A stretch of 64,000 nt of DNA from Flavilitoribacter nigricans DSM 23189 = NBRC 102662 (GCF_002646595.1 NZ_PDUD01000017.1:372001-436000); one strand, 5' to 3'; numbered from the stretch's first letter, positions 25,511-34,187 are shown. Numbers and translations are program-made. The notes: generated by a model from the sequence alone, not told the origin.

Positions 25511-26167
25511 ATGAAAGCAGTCATCTTCGATATGGATGGCACCATGATCGACAATATGATGGTCCATCACCGCGCCTGGCACAAGCAATTGAATTCGCTG
25601 GGCCTGAATATGTCCCTGGAGGAAGTTATGGAAAAGGTGCACGGCGTGAATGTCGAGATCCTCGAGCGTTTGTTCGGCGACCGGTTCACGCCCGAAGAAC
25701 GCGTACAGATCTCCTGGGAAAAGGAAGAAGCCTACCGGGAGATCTACCGCCCGGACCTAAAACTGATCTCCGGTTTGGAGGCTTTTCTGGAAGAGCTCAA
25801 CCGGTCCGATCTCCAAATGGCGGTAGCTTCGGCCGCACCGCCCGAAAATGTGGACTTCGTGATGGACAACCTCCAGTTGCGTTATCTATTTCCGGTGATC
25901 CTGCATTCGGATAGTGTGGAGAACGGAAAGCCCCATCCGGAGATCTACCTGAAAACCGCCGACCGGCTCGGGCTGCAGCCGGCGGAATGCGTCGTTTTTG
26001 AGGACAGTCCCGTGGGTGCAACCGCGGCTTCCAGCGCGGGCTGTTCGGTGATCGTGGTGACCACCACCCATGATCCCGGGCAATTCCGGGAGATCCCCGG
26101 GGTGAAAGCTTTTATCGGAGATTTTGCAGATATATCGATCGACCGTCTGGCCAATCTGGTTGGATAA
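25511..26167 (+). CDS. HAD-superfamily phosphatase (beta-phosphoglucomutase-like)
   Basis: This 218-residue protein has the HAD nucleophile motif DMDGT at 7-11, an alpha-helical cap (about 16-85), motif II in AVASAAP, motif III lysine in ENGKPHPEIY and motif IV FEDSPVG. Cap type and length fit the beta-phosphoglucomutase/GPP-like subgroup, which act on small sugar phosphates. The exact substrate cannot be read from sequence. Its start codon is 21 bases from the end of a 163-base inverted-repeat element, so any promoter must lie in or across that element. Confidence 0.85.
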   Translation: MKAVIFDMDGTMIDNMMVHHRAWHKQLNSLGLNMSLEEVMEKVHGVNVEILERLFGDRFTPEERVQISWEKEEAYREIYRPDLKLISGLEAFLEELNRSDLQMAVASAAPPENVDFVMDNLQLRYLFPVILHSDSVENGKPHPEIYLKTADRLGLQPAECVVFEDSPVGATAASSAGCSVIVVTTTHDPGQFREIPGVKAFIGDFADISIDRLANLVG

Positions 26168-26175
26168 AAATAAAA

Positions 26176-26366
26176 CATGAGTCATCCTGAATTTTTTCAG
26201 GATTCAAAAAATGACCTCGTAGAGGTTAAACATTCGTAGCAAAATAGTCGAAATGCTGGTTTCGACCTCAGGGAGGTCGGAAAACGCTTATCCATGCTAA
26301 ATTCTACGAATATTCGACCTCGCTGAGGTCATACACCGCCTTTTATAAAATCCGGGGTGATTCATG
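26176..26366. repeat. Dispersed palindromic repeat, copy 1 of 3
   Basis: This 191-base element begins CATGAGTCATCCTGAATTTT and ends GTGATTCATG, imperfect terminal inverted repeats. Internally, paired ATTCGTAG/CTACGAAT strings and three GACCTC...GAGGTC mini-hairpins make the whole element a long imperfect stem. Near-identical copies lie at 39478-39652 and 45752-45983. No reading frame is present. Confidence 0.9.
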
Positions 26367-26379
26367 TTATGTGAGATTA

Positions 26380-26549
26380 GCTCTTTGAGGCTATCCAGCA
26401 ACCGTTTTTGCTGTCCAAATGACCAGATTTGGGTGCTCACGAAGTCATTTTCGAGTTTCGTAGCAGCGCTACGGAAGGAGGAAATGACGAAATGAGGTTC
26501 CATAGAAGGTTATTTTAAGACCAAAGGATGGTTTTTGGATAGGCTCTTA
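26380..26549. repeat. Second inverted-repeat element, abutting copy 1
   Basis: About 170 bases bounded by TGAGGCTATCCAGCAACC and the near-complement GGTTTTTGGATAGGCTCTTA, with internal pairs CGTAGC/GCTACG and AGTCATTTTC/GAGGAAATGAC. It begins 13 bases after the palindromic repeat copy 1, and its right end supplies the stop codon of the OmpA-domain gene. Confidence 0.7.
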
Positions 26550-27158
26550 AAAAGAAACAAATTCCACCCGTCGGTTCTTCGCCCTGCCGGCGTCCGAATC
26601 GTTTCCGGTTACCGGTTTTACTTCTCCGAATCCGGCCGCTTTCAGGCGGGAAGCAGCAATTCCCTCACCGATAATGGCCTGGCGAACGGCGGCGGCCCGT
26701 CTGGCCGACAATTCCTGGTTGTAATTTTCCGAACCGCGATCATCCGTATGGCCTTCTACACTCAGCCGTACTTCCGGATGCTCTTCCATCATTTTGGCGA
26801 TGGTTTGAATGATGGACTGGGATTCCGGTTTGAGGTCCGTGCTGTTAAAGGCGAACTGAATATCGTTTACGACGAATTTACCGTTTGCCTGCAGGTCTTC
26901 GTAAAAAGAGAGGCCCGCTTTTGCTACCTGGATAGGCGCGTTGGCCTGTTCGCGGTCGGTGGTCAGGATGGCCAGACTGGCCAGCGCCACTACGGCGATC
27001 GCAATGATCAGGGTGAGTTTAATACGCTTCATTTTTCCGTGTTTTTGTTGCGCTTTTCCGTAGACTTCCCGAAAGGAAGGGGATCCGACGGCATCGGCTT
27101 CCCGTTGCTCCCGAAAAAGCTGGTTTAATAAATGCTCTTGTTCTTTATGTTTATCCAT
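26547..27158 (-). CDS. Single-pass membrane protein with C-terminal OmpA domain; possible anti-sigma factor
   Basis: This 203-residue protein starts best at 27158 (MDKHKEQEHLLNQLF). Residues 1-46 are charged and cytoplasmic, with a helix pair (LLNQLFREQ and SFREVYGKAQQK) resembling short anti-sigma domains. A membrane helix lies at about 48-65. The periplasmic C-terminus (about 95-203) is an OmpA-type peptidoglycan-binding domain with FNSTDLKPES, VEGHTDDRGS and NRRVEF. It lies 47 bases behind an ECF sigma-factor gene on the same strand. I infer that it anchors to the wall and restrains that sigma factor. Its final codon lies in a repeat element. Confidence 0.8.
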   Translation of the reverse strand: MDKHKEQEHLLNQLFREQREADAVGSPSFREVYGKAQQKHGKMKRIKLTLIIAIAVVALASLAILTTDREQANAPIQVAKAGLSFYEDLQANGKFVVNDIQFAFNSTDLKPESQSIIQTIAKMMEEHPEVRLSVEGHTDDRGSENYNQELSARRAAAVRQAIIGEGIAASRLKAAGFGEVKPVTGNDSDAGRAKNRRVEFVSF

Positions 27159-27205
27159 TGTGTACGGCTTTGGTGAATGGATTCCGGCTTCAATGTGGTA
27201 TTTCC

Positions 27206-27724
27206 TTAAAATGCGTCCTTCAGTACCCCGGCACTGAGCAGCCATGCTTTCATTTGTTTTTTGCCCCGTTCGTAATGGGTGCGTGCCGTCCCGAGTTGAA
27301 TGCCCATGATGTCACTCGCTTCTCGGATGGTGCAATCCTGGTAGAATACCAGATGCAGGACCTGACTTTGCTGCGGGGATAAGCGGTTCAATACTTCCCG
27401 AAACACCTCCTTGCGATCGGGAGCGTCTGCATCCGGGCCGGCTTCCGTTTCCGCATGGAGTATCCCGGGCGTCGTCAGCTTCAATCGCTGTCGTCTCGAT
27501 TGCCGTCGATAATAGTCGGCGGCGGTAAAGCGGATCACCGAGAAAAGCCAGGTCCTGAAGGCGGAAGTTTCCCGGAAGCGGGCTTTGCCTTCCAGTATCT
27601 TGAGATAGGTGTTCTGAAGCACTTCGGCCGCGGCCTCACGGTCGTCCGAACAACAGCGCAGGGCCCAGCCAAAACTCTGAGTGTGCAGGCGCTCCAGGGC
27701 GGTCTCCAGCTGCTTTTGTTCCAT
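27206..27724 (-). CDS. ECF-type RNA polymerase sigma factor
   Basis: This 172-residue sigma-70 family protein has region 2 (VLQNTYLKILEG, then SAFRTWLFSVIRFTAADYYR) and region 4 (LNRLSPQQSQVLHLVFYQD, then the recognition helix in GTARTHYERGKKQ). ECF factors drive envelope or stress regulons and are usually held by a membrane anti-sigma encoded next to them. Here the downstream gene encodes a membrane protein with an OmpA domain, the likely partner. The DNA-binding specificity cannot be deduced. It is divergent from the appendage-type gene at 27834. Confidence 0.9.
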   Translation of the reverse strand: MEQKQLETALERLHTQSFGWALRCCSDDREAAAEVLQNTYLKILEGKARFRETSAFRTWLFSVIRFTAADYYRRQSRRQRLKLTTPGILHAETEAGPDADAPDRKEVFREVLNRLSPQQSQVLHLVFYQDCTIREASDIMGIQLGTARTHYERGKKQMKAWLLSAGVLKDAF

Positions 27725-27833
27725 CTTATCCGATTTGATCCGTATTAAGCATCAAAAATTAATTTACCTATAAGTCGAAGGGACATCGGGTTTATAGTAC
27801 AAGGAAAAAAACTTTTTTTAATTTAACGAGCCT

Positions 27834-28523
27834 ATGGAAGAACAGACACCACCTAATCCGGATCCTATTCAAACCCTAAGCGGACGCATTCGTATCCTGC
27901 CCGAGAATGGCGAGGGAGCGCACGCAGCCACCCTGATCCTGGAGGGAGATACCGGCCGGATCATCTTCAAGGGTATACTGATCGATGGGAACACCGCGGA
28001 CCTGAACATCGGTGCCGAAGGCCGGGCCGGAGACCTCCGCCTTCTCAACAGCGAAGGAAATACGACCGTCCATCTGGACGGGCAGGCCGGCGATATCATT
28101 CTGAGTAATGCTGATTTTGCCGAGGATTTCGACATTGACGGGACGGTAGTCGATCGCATCACACCCGGAACGGTGATGGTACTGGACCAACGTGGCCGGT
28201 TGCAGGAGAGTAAAGAACCCTACGATAAAAAGGTGGCCGGTGTTATATCCGGAGCCGGCCCTTACCGACCGGGTATCGTCATGGACAAGCAGGCCGATCG
28301 GGAACATCGCCTGCCGGTAGCGCTGGTCGGTAAAGTTTATTGTCGGGTAGACGCCGATTACGGAGCTATTGAGGTGGGTGACCTGCTCACGACCTCCGCT
28401 CGTCCGGGCCACGCCATGAAAGCGACTGATCCCGTCCGGGCCTTCGGTGCGGTAATGGGTAAGGCCCTGCGGCCGCTGGATAAAGGACAGGGAATGATCC
28501 CCATACTGGTAAGTTTGCAATAA
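27834..28523 (+). CDS. Uncharacterised protein with beta-repeat N-terminus and phage-appendage-like C-terminal domain
   Basis: No named function is recognised. Residues 15-105 look like a beta-solenoid of short repeats (ATLILEGDTGRIIF, DLNIGAEGRAGDLRLL, TTVHLDGQAGDIIL). From about 110, a domain starts with GTVMVLDQRGRL, KKVAGVISGAG and RPGIVMDKQ, continues with LVGKVYCRVDADYGAIEVGD, and closes with HAMKATDP and FGAVMGKAL. I recall this domain in many bacterial proteins and tail-fibre or appendage proteins, where it may self-assemble or autoprocess. There is no signal peptide. It is followed 11 bases later by an SGNH hydrolase gene, suggesting a two-gene unit. Confidence 0.6.
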   Translation: MEEQTPPNPDPIQTLSGRIRILPENGEGAHAATLILEGDTGRIIFKGILIDGNTADLNIGAEGRAGDLRLLNSEGNTTVHLDGQAGDIILSNADFAEDFDIDGTVVDRITPGTVMVLDQRGRLQESKEPYDKKVAGVISGAGPYRPGIVMDKQADREHRLPVALVGKVYCRVDADYGAIEVGDLLTTSARPGHAMKATDPVRAFGAVMGKALRPLDKGQGMIPILVSLQ

Positions 28524-28534
28524 GGCGGGAAACG

Positions 28535-30049
28535 ATGAAGGTATTAGCAGTGGGAGATTCCGTTTTATGGGGCCAGGGTTTGCCGGAGGAACAGAAGTTT
28601 CACGTCCTGGCCGTTCGGCAGATCGCCGAAGCGCTGGAGCTGGAGCCGGAGCAATTGGAACTTATATTCCAGGCTCATTCCGGCGCCATCATCAAAAAAC
28701 CGAGCGACGAGCACATTCCCGATGCCAATATCCCCTTCTGGCAGGAAGTCCCGTTTGATCTGCCCTCCATCATCGATCAGGTCCGGCTGGGTAGTTACAA
28801 TACCGAAGACCCGGAAATGGATCTGGTCATCCTCAACGGCGGCATCAACGATGTAGACTTCCGGGTGATCATCAATCCGACCGGCAGTAATGAAGATCTC
28901 GAACAGCGCATCCGGCAACACTGCTACCACGATATGCTGGAACTACTGCAGGAAACCCGGAGACTCTACCCCCGGGCGGTGATCGTACTGACCGGTTACT
29001 ATCCGATCCTCTCCGAACTGTCCAATCTGCAGATCCTCACGGTTTTTGTTTCGGTGCTGAGTTTAAAATTCGGTCTGTTGGGACCGCTGCTGAGTCCGCT
29101 GGTTGCCCGGCGATCGGTGCAGCGAACGCGTTATTTTTACCAGCGGCAGCTGAGCTGGTTGCGTCGTGCGGTCGGCCAGATGCACCGGTCCGGGGATCAT
29201 CGCGGGCCCGGCATCCTGTTCGCTCATCCGGCCTTTGGTCCCCAGAACTGTGTCGGTGGCCCGCAATCCTTTCTGTTCGAACCCCGCAAGATCCAGGAAA
29301 AGACCTGGGAGCAGTTCCTGAGCAATCCGCTGGGCAACGTCCATCGTCTGATCGCCGGGGACCCGATGGCCGAACAACGCCGGGTAGCCTCGGCTTCCCT
29401 GCTGCGGGATGATCTGCTGCGACTCATTACCGCCCTCGTAGCTTCCATCGGCCATCCCAATGCGGAGGGCGCCCGGCGCTACGCCGAAGTGGTGCGGGAA
29501 AAGTATCTCCAGCACCGGCGCATTTCGTTCCGTAGCGCATTGTCTAAACTGGCCGGAGACGATAAAAAGATCAGTATAAAAAAACTGGCCCAAAAGTACG
29601 GACTGGCCAGCCCGACCCTGAGTCTGCACGATCTCTACCAATACTTTGAAATCGACAGTATCGACGTGACGCTCACCACCCGGAGCAGCGACCGGGCCGG
29701 TACCGACCACCACGTTTTTTTACGGATCAATCCGGAACGGGAATGGCGACTGAACGAAACGATCTTCGAAGGGGACCTATACAACGATTTTGAAGCAGGC
29801 CATACCACGACCTATACCATCGATCCCACGAACGGGCATCCGGAGAAAAGACTCTACCTCTGGGAACTCCGGGAGATCAGTCTCATTCTGAAAATATCCA
29901 CCCCCGGCCTGCTTACGGAACCCATCGGCACCTGGGAACCCGAACGTGTACAGGTGGCGATCAACGGATACGAGATCCTGAACCGGGAAACTCATAAAAC
30001 ACTACACTATCTGGACAATACCTGGACGGCGGCCGATTTTGGCGAATAG
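28535..30049 (+). CDS. SGNH/GDSL hydrolase-like protein with C-terminal beta domain
   Basis: This 504-residue protein opens with the GDS nucleophile block (LAVGDSVLWGQG, residues 7-9) and has the GxND block in LNGGINDVDF. Its last block reads IGHPNAEGA near 305-309, so the catalytic histidine (about 307) is kept but the usual preceding aspartate is not. The C-terminal 120 residues (SIDVTLTTRSSDRAGTDHHV onward) resemble a PLAT/LH2-like beta sandwich, typical of lipid or protein binding. There is no signal peptide. Esterase activity is plausible; the substrate is unknown. It probably forms an operon with the preceding gene. Confidence 0.7.
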   Translation: MKVLAVGDSVLWGQGLPEEQKFHVLAVRQIAEALELEPEQLELIFQAHSGAIIKKPSDEHIPDANIPFWQEVPFDLPSIIDQVRLGSYNTEDPEMDLVILNGGINDVDFRVIINPTGSNEDLEQRIRQHCYHDMLELLQETRRLYPRAVIVLTGYYPILSELSNLQILTVFVSVLSLKFGLLGPLLSPLVARRSVQRTRYFYQRQLSWLRRAVGQMHRSGDHRGPGILFAHPAFGPQNCVGGPQSFLFEPRKIQEKTWEQFLSNPLGNVHRLIAGDPMAEQRRVASASLLRDDLLRLITALVASIGHPNAEGARRYAEVVREKYLQHRRISFRSALSKLAGDDKKISIKKLAQKYGLASPTLSLHDLYQYFEIDSIDVTLTTRSSDRAGTDHHVFLRINPEREWRLNETIFEGDLYNDFEAGHTTTYTIDPTNGHPEKRLYLWELREISLILKISTPGLLTEPIGTWEPERVQVAINGYEILNRETHKTLHYLDNTWTAADFGE

Positions 30050-30100
30050 CCCAACCGGGACGAGCTCTTTGTTAAAGCGATAATCCTTCAACATTCATTT

Positions 30101-31414
30101 ATGCGACACCTGGTCTTTTGTTCGATCTGCTGCCTTACAGCCCTACTCATTTCCTCCTGTAACGGAACTGAACCGGCCCCAGCGGCACCCAGCTCCGCCA
30201 TCCGTGCGGTCAACGAGCGGGAAATCCCAAGCGGGACCGCTACACTGGCGATCATTCATCCGCAGATCATAACCGGAGATGGCGAAACCGTCATTTCGGA
30301 CGGCTGCGTACTGATCGAGAACGATCGGATCAGCGCAGTAGGCCCGTACGGCAGCATAGATCTGCCGGCCGATATCGAGACCATCGACGCTACGGGTATG
30401 ACACTGGTGCCGGGCTTCGTAGATGCTCATTTCCACCTCAACCGGATGGACTCCCTGCCGACCCTGTTCCTGCAAAATGGGGTCACTTCCGTACGGGATC
30501 CCGGTGCCTGGATCGAAGACTTTGAGTCGGAACGAGCTTCCGGTCGACCGATGCCCCGGCTTTTTCTGACGGGACCGCACATCGACATGTTCCCGCCGGC
30601 CTACCCCACCAACTCATTCGTAGTGCGGGATGCCCTGGAAGCCCGGGCGGCCGTACAGCAATTTGCCGACCAGGGAGCCTCCGGCATCAAGATCTATTTC
30701 AAATCCTCGCTGGAGATCATCCGGGCGACCTGCGAATCGGCCCACGCAATCGGTATTCCGGTAACGGCCCACCTGGAGATCACGGACATCTACCAGGCCG
30801 TAGATCAGGGACTGGACGGCATCGAACACATTACATCGCTGGGCTACAACCTCGTTTCTCCCATCGAGGCGGAAAATTATAAACAAGCAATTCTACACGA
30901 TACCAATGCCCGCCGCCTCGGCCGGTATCGCATGTGGGAACATATCGATCCGAATGGAGCGGAGGCTACCCGCCTGGGGCGCTTTCTGGCCGAAAAAGGC
31001 ATTTTTGTCTGTCCTACGCTGGATGCGTTTGAATACCAGCCTACGCCTGAGCAAACCGACACCCTGCGGCTGACCGCTTTTGAACGTATGCTGCAATATA
31101 CCAGGGTATTGCACGAACTGGGCGTAGCGGTTGTGGTGGGTTCGCACGGCTGGGTAAAGTATGCGGCAAAAGACGCTTCATTTCAACACGAAATGGAATT
31201 GCTGGAAAAAAGCGGAATTCCACCCCTGGCTATCCTCCACGCCGGTACCCTGCTCAATGCCCGCTTCCTGGGTATCGCCGACCGGCTGGGCAGTATAGAA
31301 GCGGGAAAAATGGCCGATCTGGTGCTGGTGAGCGGAGACCCCTTACAGGGAATAACTGCCCTGCGGCGCGTGGAACGCGTTATGCTGGCCGGAAAATGGG
31401 TAGATCGTAAATAA
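30101..31414 (+). CDS. Exported amidohydrolase lipoprotein with altered active site
   Basis: A signal peptide ends in a lipobox (LISSC, Cys20), so this is a predicted lipoprotein. The 437-residue protein belongs to the metal-dependent amidohydrolase superfamily (imidazolonepropionase/prolidase-like). Visible ligands are H110 and H112 (DAHFHL), K197 (IKIYF), H224 (TAHLE) and H243 (EHIT). The usual catalytic aspartate after strand 8 should lie in a G-[ST]-D motif, but the sequence reads VVVGSHGW with H349. The C-terminus (RLGSIEAGKMADLVLVSGDP) is standard. The substitution may mean altered chemistry or loss of hydrolysis. It precedes the PQQ sugar dehydrogenase gene by 57 bases. Confidence 0.82.
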   Translation: MRHLVFCSICCLTALLISSCNGTEPAPAAPSSAIRAVNEREIPSGTATLAIIHPQIITGDGETVISDGCVLIENDRISAVGPYGSIDLPADIETIDATGMTLVPGFVDAHFHLNRMDSLPTLFLQNGVTSVRDPGAWIEDFESERASGRPMPRLFLTGPHIDMFPPAYPTNSFVVRDALEARAAVQQFADQGASGIKIYFKSSLEIIRATCESAHAIGIPVTAHLEITDIYQAVDQGLDGIEHITSLGYNLVSPIEAENYKQAILHDTNARRLGRYRMWEHIDPNGAEATRLGRFLAEKGIFVCPTLDAFEYQPTPEQTDTLRLTAFERMLQYTRVLHELGVAVVVGSHGWVKYAAKDASFQHEMELLEKSGIPPLAILHAGTLLNARFLGIADRLGSIEAGKMADLVLVSGDPLQGITALRRVERVMLAGKWVDRK

Positions 31415-31471
31415 GCAAACAAGGTTTCCGCCATCGCTGTTATAGACAAAATCTTCCCAAAACCACCAACT

Positions 31472-32611
31472 ATGAAAACGAGATCATTTCCGCATTTATC
31501 CCAACACGCGATTCTTCCGAAAGTAATTTTTTTGATGCTGATCCTCGCGGTTAGTGCCTGCGGGCAGGTCAAACAGGCAACTACCGACAGCGGAGCACTG
31601 CAGGTGCAAAACCTGACCGACGGCCTGGATCATCCCTGGGGCATGGCCTTCTTACCCGATGGCCGCCTGCTGGTCACCGAACGCTCCGGCGATCTTCGGA
31701 TTCTGGACCAGAATAATAAACTATCCGGCCCGGTAGAAGGTGTACCGGAGGTAAAAGTAAACGGTCAGGGTGGTCTGCTGGATATCGTGCTGGATCCCAA
31801 TTTTGCCGCCAACAAATATGTCTATCTCTCCTTTGCAGAACCGGGGCCGAACAGTAGCGCCTCTACAGCCGTCGGCCGCGGCGTCTGGGAAAATGACCGG
31901 ATCACGGGATTCACTACCATCTTCAGCCAGCAACCGAAGCTCAACGGACCGAATCACTTTGGCGGACGGATCGTATTTTCCGATGGTAATTTATTTCTGA
32001 CCACGGGGGAACGATTCCAGTTCGCACCGGCTCAGGACCTGGGCAATCATTTGGGGACCGTCGTCCGGATCAAACCCGACGGCTCCCCGGCGGATGGCAA
32101 CCCCTTTATTGGCGAAGAGGGTGCCCAGCCGGAGATCTGGTCCTACGGCCACCGGAATATTGAAGCTGCCGCTATCGATCCCGCTACCGGTAATCTATGG
32201 ATCGCCGAAATGGGACCCCGTGGAGGCGATGAGCTCAACCAGCCGGAAGCCGGAAAAAATTACGGCTGGCCGGAAGTGTCCTGGGGCGAGAATTACGACG
32301 GTACGGATATTCCCGATCCCCCCACTCAGCCCCAGTATGCCGATGCCGTAGTCCACTGGACCCCGGTGATCTCTCCTTCGGGTATGGCTTTTTATTCAGG
32401 CAATATGTTTCCCGCATGGAAAGGAAATATGCTGATCGGAGGCCTTTCGGCCAAAGGCGTAGTCGTAGTGGAAGTCAACGGTCAGCAGGCCGCCGAGAAG
32501 GATCGTGTAAGTCTGCAGGCCCGCATCCGCGACGTGGAACAGGCGCCGGACGGTTCCGTTTATGTGCTGACGGACGAAGGGAACGGCAAAGTGCTGCGAC
32601 TTTGGAAATAA
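31472..32611 (+). CDS. PQQ-dependent sugar dehydrogenase-like lipoprotein
   Basis: The 379-residue protein has a long signal sequence ending in a lipobox (AVSAC, Cys30). The six-bladed propeller of the GSDH/aldose sugar dehydrogenase family is recognisable from LDHPWGMAFLPDGRLLVTE, GQGGLLDIVLDP, NHFGGRIVFSDG, YGHRNIE and PSGMAFYSG. Family members oxidise sugars in the periplasm with PQQ and pass electrons to the respiratory chain. PQQ biosynthesis genes are not in the window. A strong convergent terminator follows, closing the likely transcription unit with the amidohydrolase gene. Confidence 0.87.
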   Translation: MKTRSFPHLSQHAILPKVIFLMLILAVSACGQVKQATTDSGALQVQNLTDGLDHPWGMAFLPDGRLLVTERSGDLRILDQNNKLSGPVEGVPEVKVNGQGGLLDIVLDPNFAANKYVYLSFAEPGPNSSASTAVGRGVWENDRITGFTTIFSQQPKLNGPNHFGGRIVFSDGNLFLTTGERFQFAPAQDLGNHLGTVVRIKPDGSPADGNPFIGEEGAQPEIWSYGHRNIEAAAIDPATGNLWIAEMGPRGGDELNQPEAGKNYGWPEVSWGENYDGTDIPDPPTQPQYADAVVHWTPVISPSGMAFYSGNMFPAWKGNMLIGGLSAKGVVVVEVNGQQAAEKDRVSLQARIRDVEQAPDGSVYVLTDEGNGKVLRLWK

Positions 32612-32633
32612 ACTGAATCTGTAAAAAGAACCT

Positions 32634-32677
32634 GAAAAGGTGTGATCATTAAGGCTGATCACACCTTTTCATTTTTC
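32634..32677. terminator. Bidirectional terminator between convergent genes
   Basis: Perfect 15-base arms GAAAAGGTGTGATCA (32634-32648) and TGATCACACCTTTTC (32656-32670) are followed by ATTTTTC on the plus strand, with A-runs in the 5' arm serving the minus strand. It separates the sugar dehydrogenase and BNR genes. Confidence 0.85.
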
Positions 32678-32702
32678 ATCTCCGACCAAACCCGTAGACA
32701 AC

Positions 32703-34028
32703 CTAGTGCAATTCCATCAGCTGTATACCCATATCGTATTCCGTGTAGTGGCGATAAATGCCCTTCATCCACAGCAAATACACTGTATCCGGGGGCGCCT
32801 GATAGACAACATAGGGCCGAACATTATTGACTTCGGAATTCTCCGTAACGTCCGCATTCGTCCACAGACCTTCAGTCAGTGCTTCCCAGTGCTCGATCTC
32901 AAATTTACCCGCTACATCCCGGGAAAGGAATAGATGGTCCGGTCGATTGGGGTTCATGACCACCCCGCCGGAATAATGGGCTTCCCGCACCTGATCACCC
33001 TGCCGTAGATTAACCATCCAGCTGCCCGAATTCACCACTTTCTGGTCCTGCCAGTCGCCGTCGGCCCAGTAAGCGTAATGGTAGATATGATCCGCTTCCG
33101 ACGGGAAACGGGCGTAGGTGACATGCGGCCGGCCGTCTTTCAGCACGATGTCCCAGATCCAGCCCCGGACCTGTGAAGGTACGGCATCGTAAACCTTGTT
33201 GACCGCTCTGATCGCAATGGGTGCCTCCGCCCAGCGGGCAATGGGCGCTCCGTCCGTCTGAAAAAAACCGCCATCCTGGTAATACATATGAAAAACGGAA
33301 ACATCCGGTCCGATCTTCGGATGTCCATCCGTAAATAAAAAGTCGATTCGGGATTGATGGTCCGTAGCTACTTTCAGATAAGGGGGATTTTTTCGCCCTT
33401 CATTATCCAGCAGGATAACCTCTTCACTCCAGTTTTGCCCTTCGTCGTCCGAATATTTGATGTATTGCCACCAGTGTTCAAAAGAACGGGTCGGCCCCAC
33501 TTTGCGGCCGATCAGGTAGATGCGTCCGTTCTCGCCGCTCAGTTGTACCGGATTGGTATAGGTGTAGCGGTAAGTCTCCGTTGACTGGCAGATCACCCGT
33601 TCCGGTTCCCAGGCGCTGATGTCTTCCGGACGGCTGCTCCGGCGCATAAAGACATCGCCATTGTGTTCGTTGTAAAAAGCCAGCAGATGACCATTCGGCA
33701 GGATCAGGATGGCCGGTACATTATGGTCGTCTACTTCGAGTGAATCGTGCAGGATAAAAGAACTTACCATTCCGGAAGCCAGATCTTTGGCGCCGATCAC
33801 AACGTCTCCCCCACTGGTGATGGTGCCGAAATAGATCTGTTCCTTTTGCCCCTGATGATAGATCGCCCGGGGATCGGAAAACCAGCACCAGACACCGTCG
33901 TCGGTCAGGGTTTCGATGCGGTTCGCTTCCGTAGTGACCGGATCCGAATTCTCTTCCGTTGGAGCAATGCAGCTGAACGAAACGACCATAAATAAAATAG
34001 CGATAATTGAACGGATGTGGATGGCCAT
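32703..34028 (-). CDS. BNR-repeat (BNR_4) family lipoprotein
   Basis: The 441-residue protein has a signal peptide with lipobox (SFSC, Cys20). It resembles the BNR_4 propeller family: GVWCWFSDPRAIYH near the N-terminus, DDHNVPAILILPNGHLLAFY, YTNPVQLSGENGRIYL, WSEEVILLDN and THVTYARFP-like strands. Such proteins occur in polysaccharide utilisation loci and include or resemble some polysaccharide lyases and glycosidases, but no catalytic activity can be assigned here. It is monocistronic, convergent with the sugar dehydrogenase, and could take part in sugar foraging. Confidence 0.7.
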   Translation of the reverse strand: MAIHIRSIIAILFMVVSFSCIAPTEENSDPVTTEANRIETLTDDGVWCWFSDPRAIYHQGQKEQIYFGTITSGGDVVIGAKDLASGMVSSFILHDSLEVDDHNVPAILILPNGHLLAFYNEHNGDVFMRRSSRPEDISAWEPERVICQSTETYRYTYTNPVQLSGENGRIYLIGRKVGPTRSFEHWWQYIKYSDDEGQNWSEEVILLDNEGRKNPPYLKVATDHQSRIDFLFTDGHPKIGPDVSVFHMYYQDGGFFQTDGAPIARWAEAPIAIRAVNKVYDAVPSQVRGWIWDIVLKDGRPHVTYARFPSEADHIYHYAYWADGDWQDQKVVNSGSWMVNLRQGDQVREAHYSGGVVMNPNRPDHLFLSRDVAGKFEIEHWEALTEGLWTNADVTENSEVNNVRPYVVYQAPPDTVYLLWMKGIYRHYTEYDMGIQLMELH

Positions 34029-34187
34029 GATTATGTAATTAGGCTTTTTTCGATTTTAAATTGAACTTAGACAGGCTCCTTGCGCTTCAAAAATGTAGTC
34101 AATTTCTGATTTTTTTAGTCGCTAACGCTATAACTGACAACTCCGGTACGGGCCGTATGGCCGACTACTGTTTACCGGCAGCTTTAG

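Noticed and set aside
27834-30049. Prophage remnant suggested by the appendage-like domain
   Set aside because: No integrase, capsid, terminase or lysis genes and no att-like repeats are nearby; the domain also occurs in non-phage proteins.
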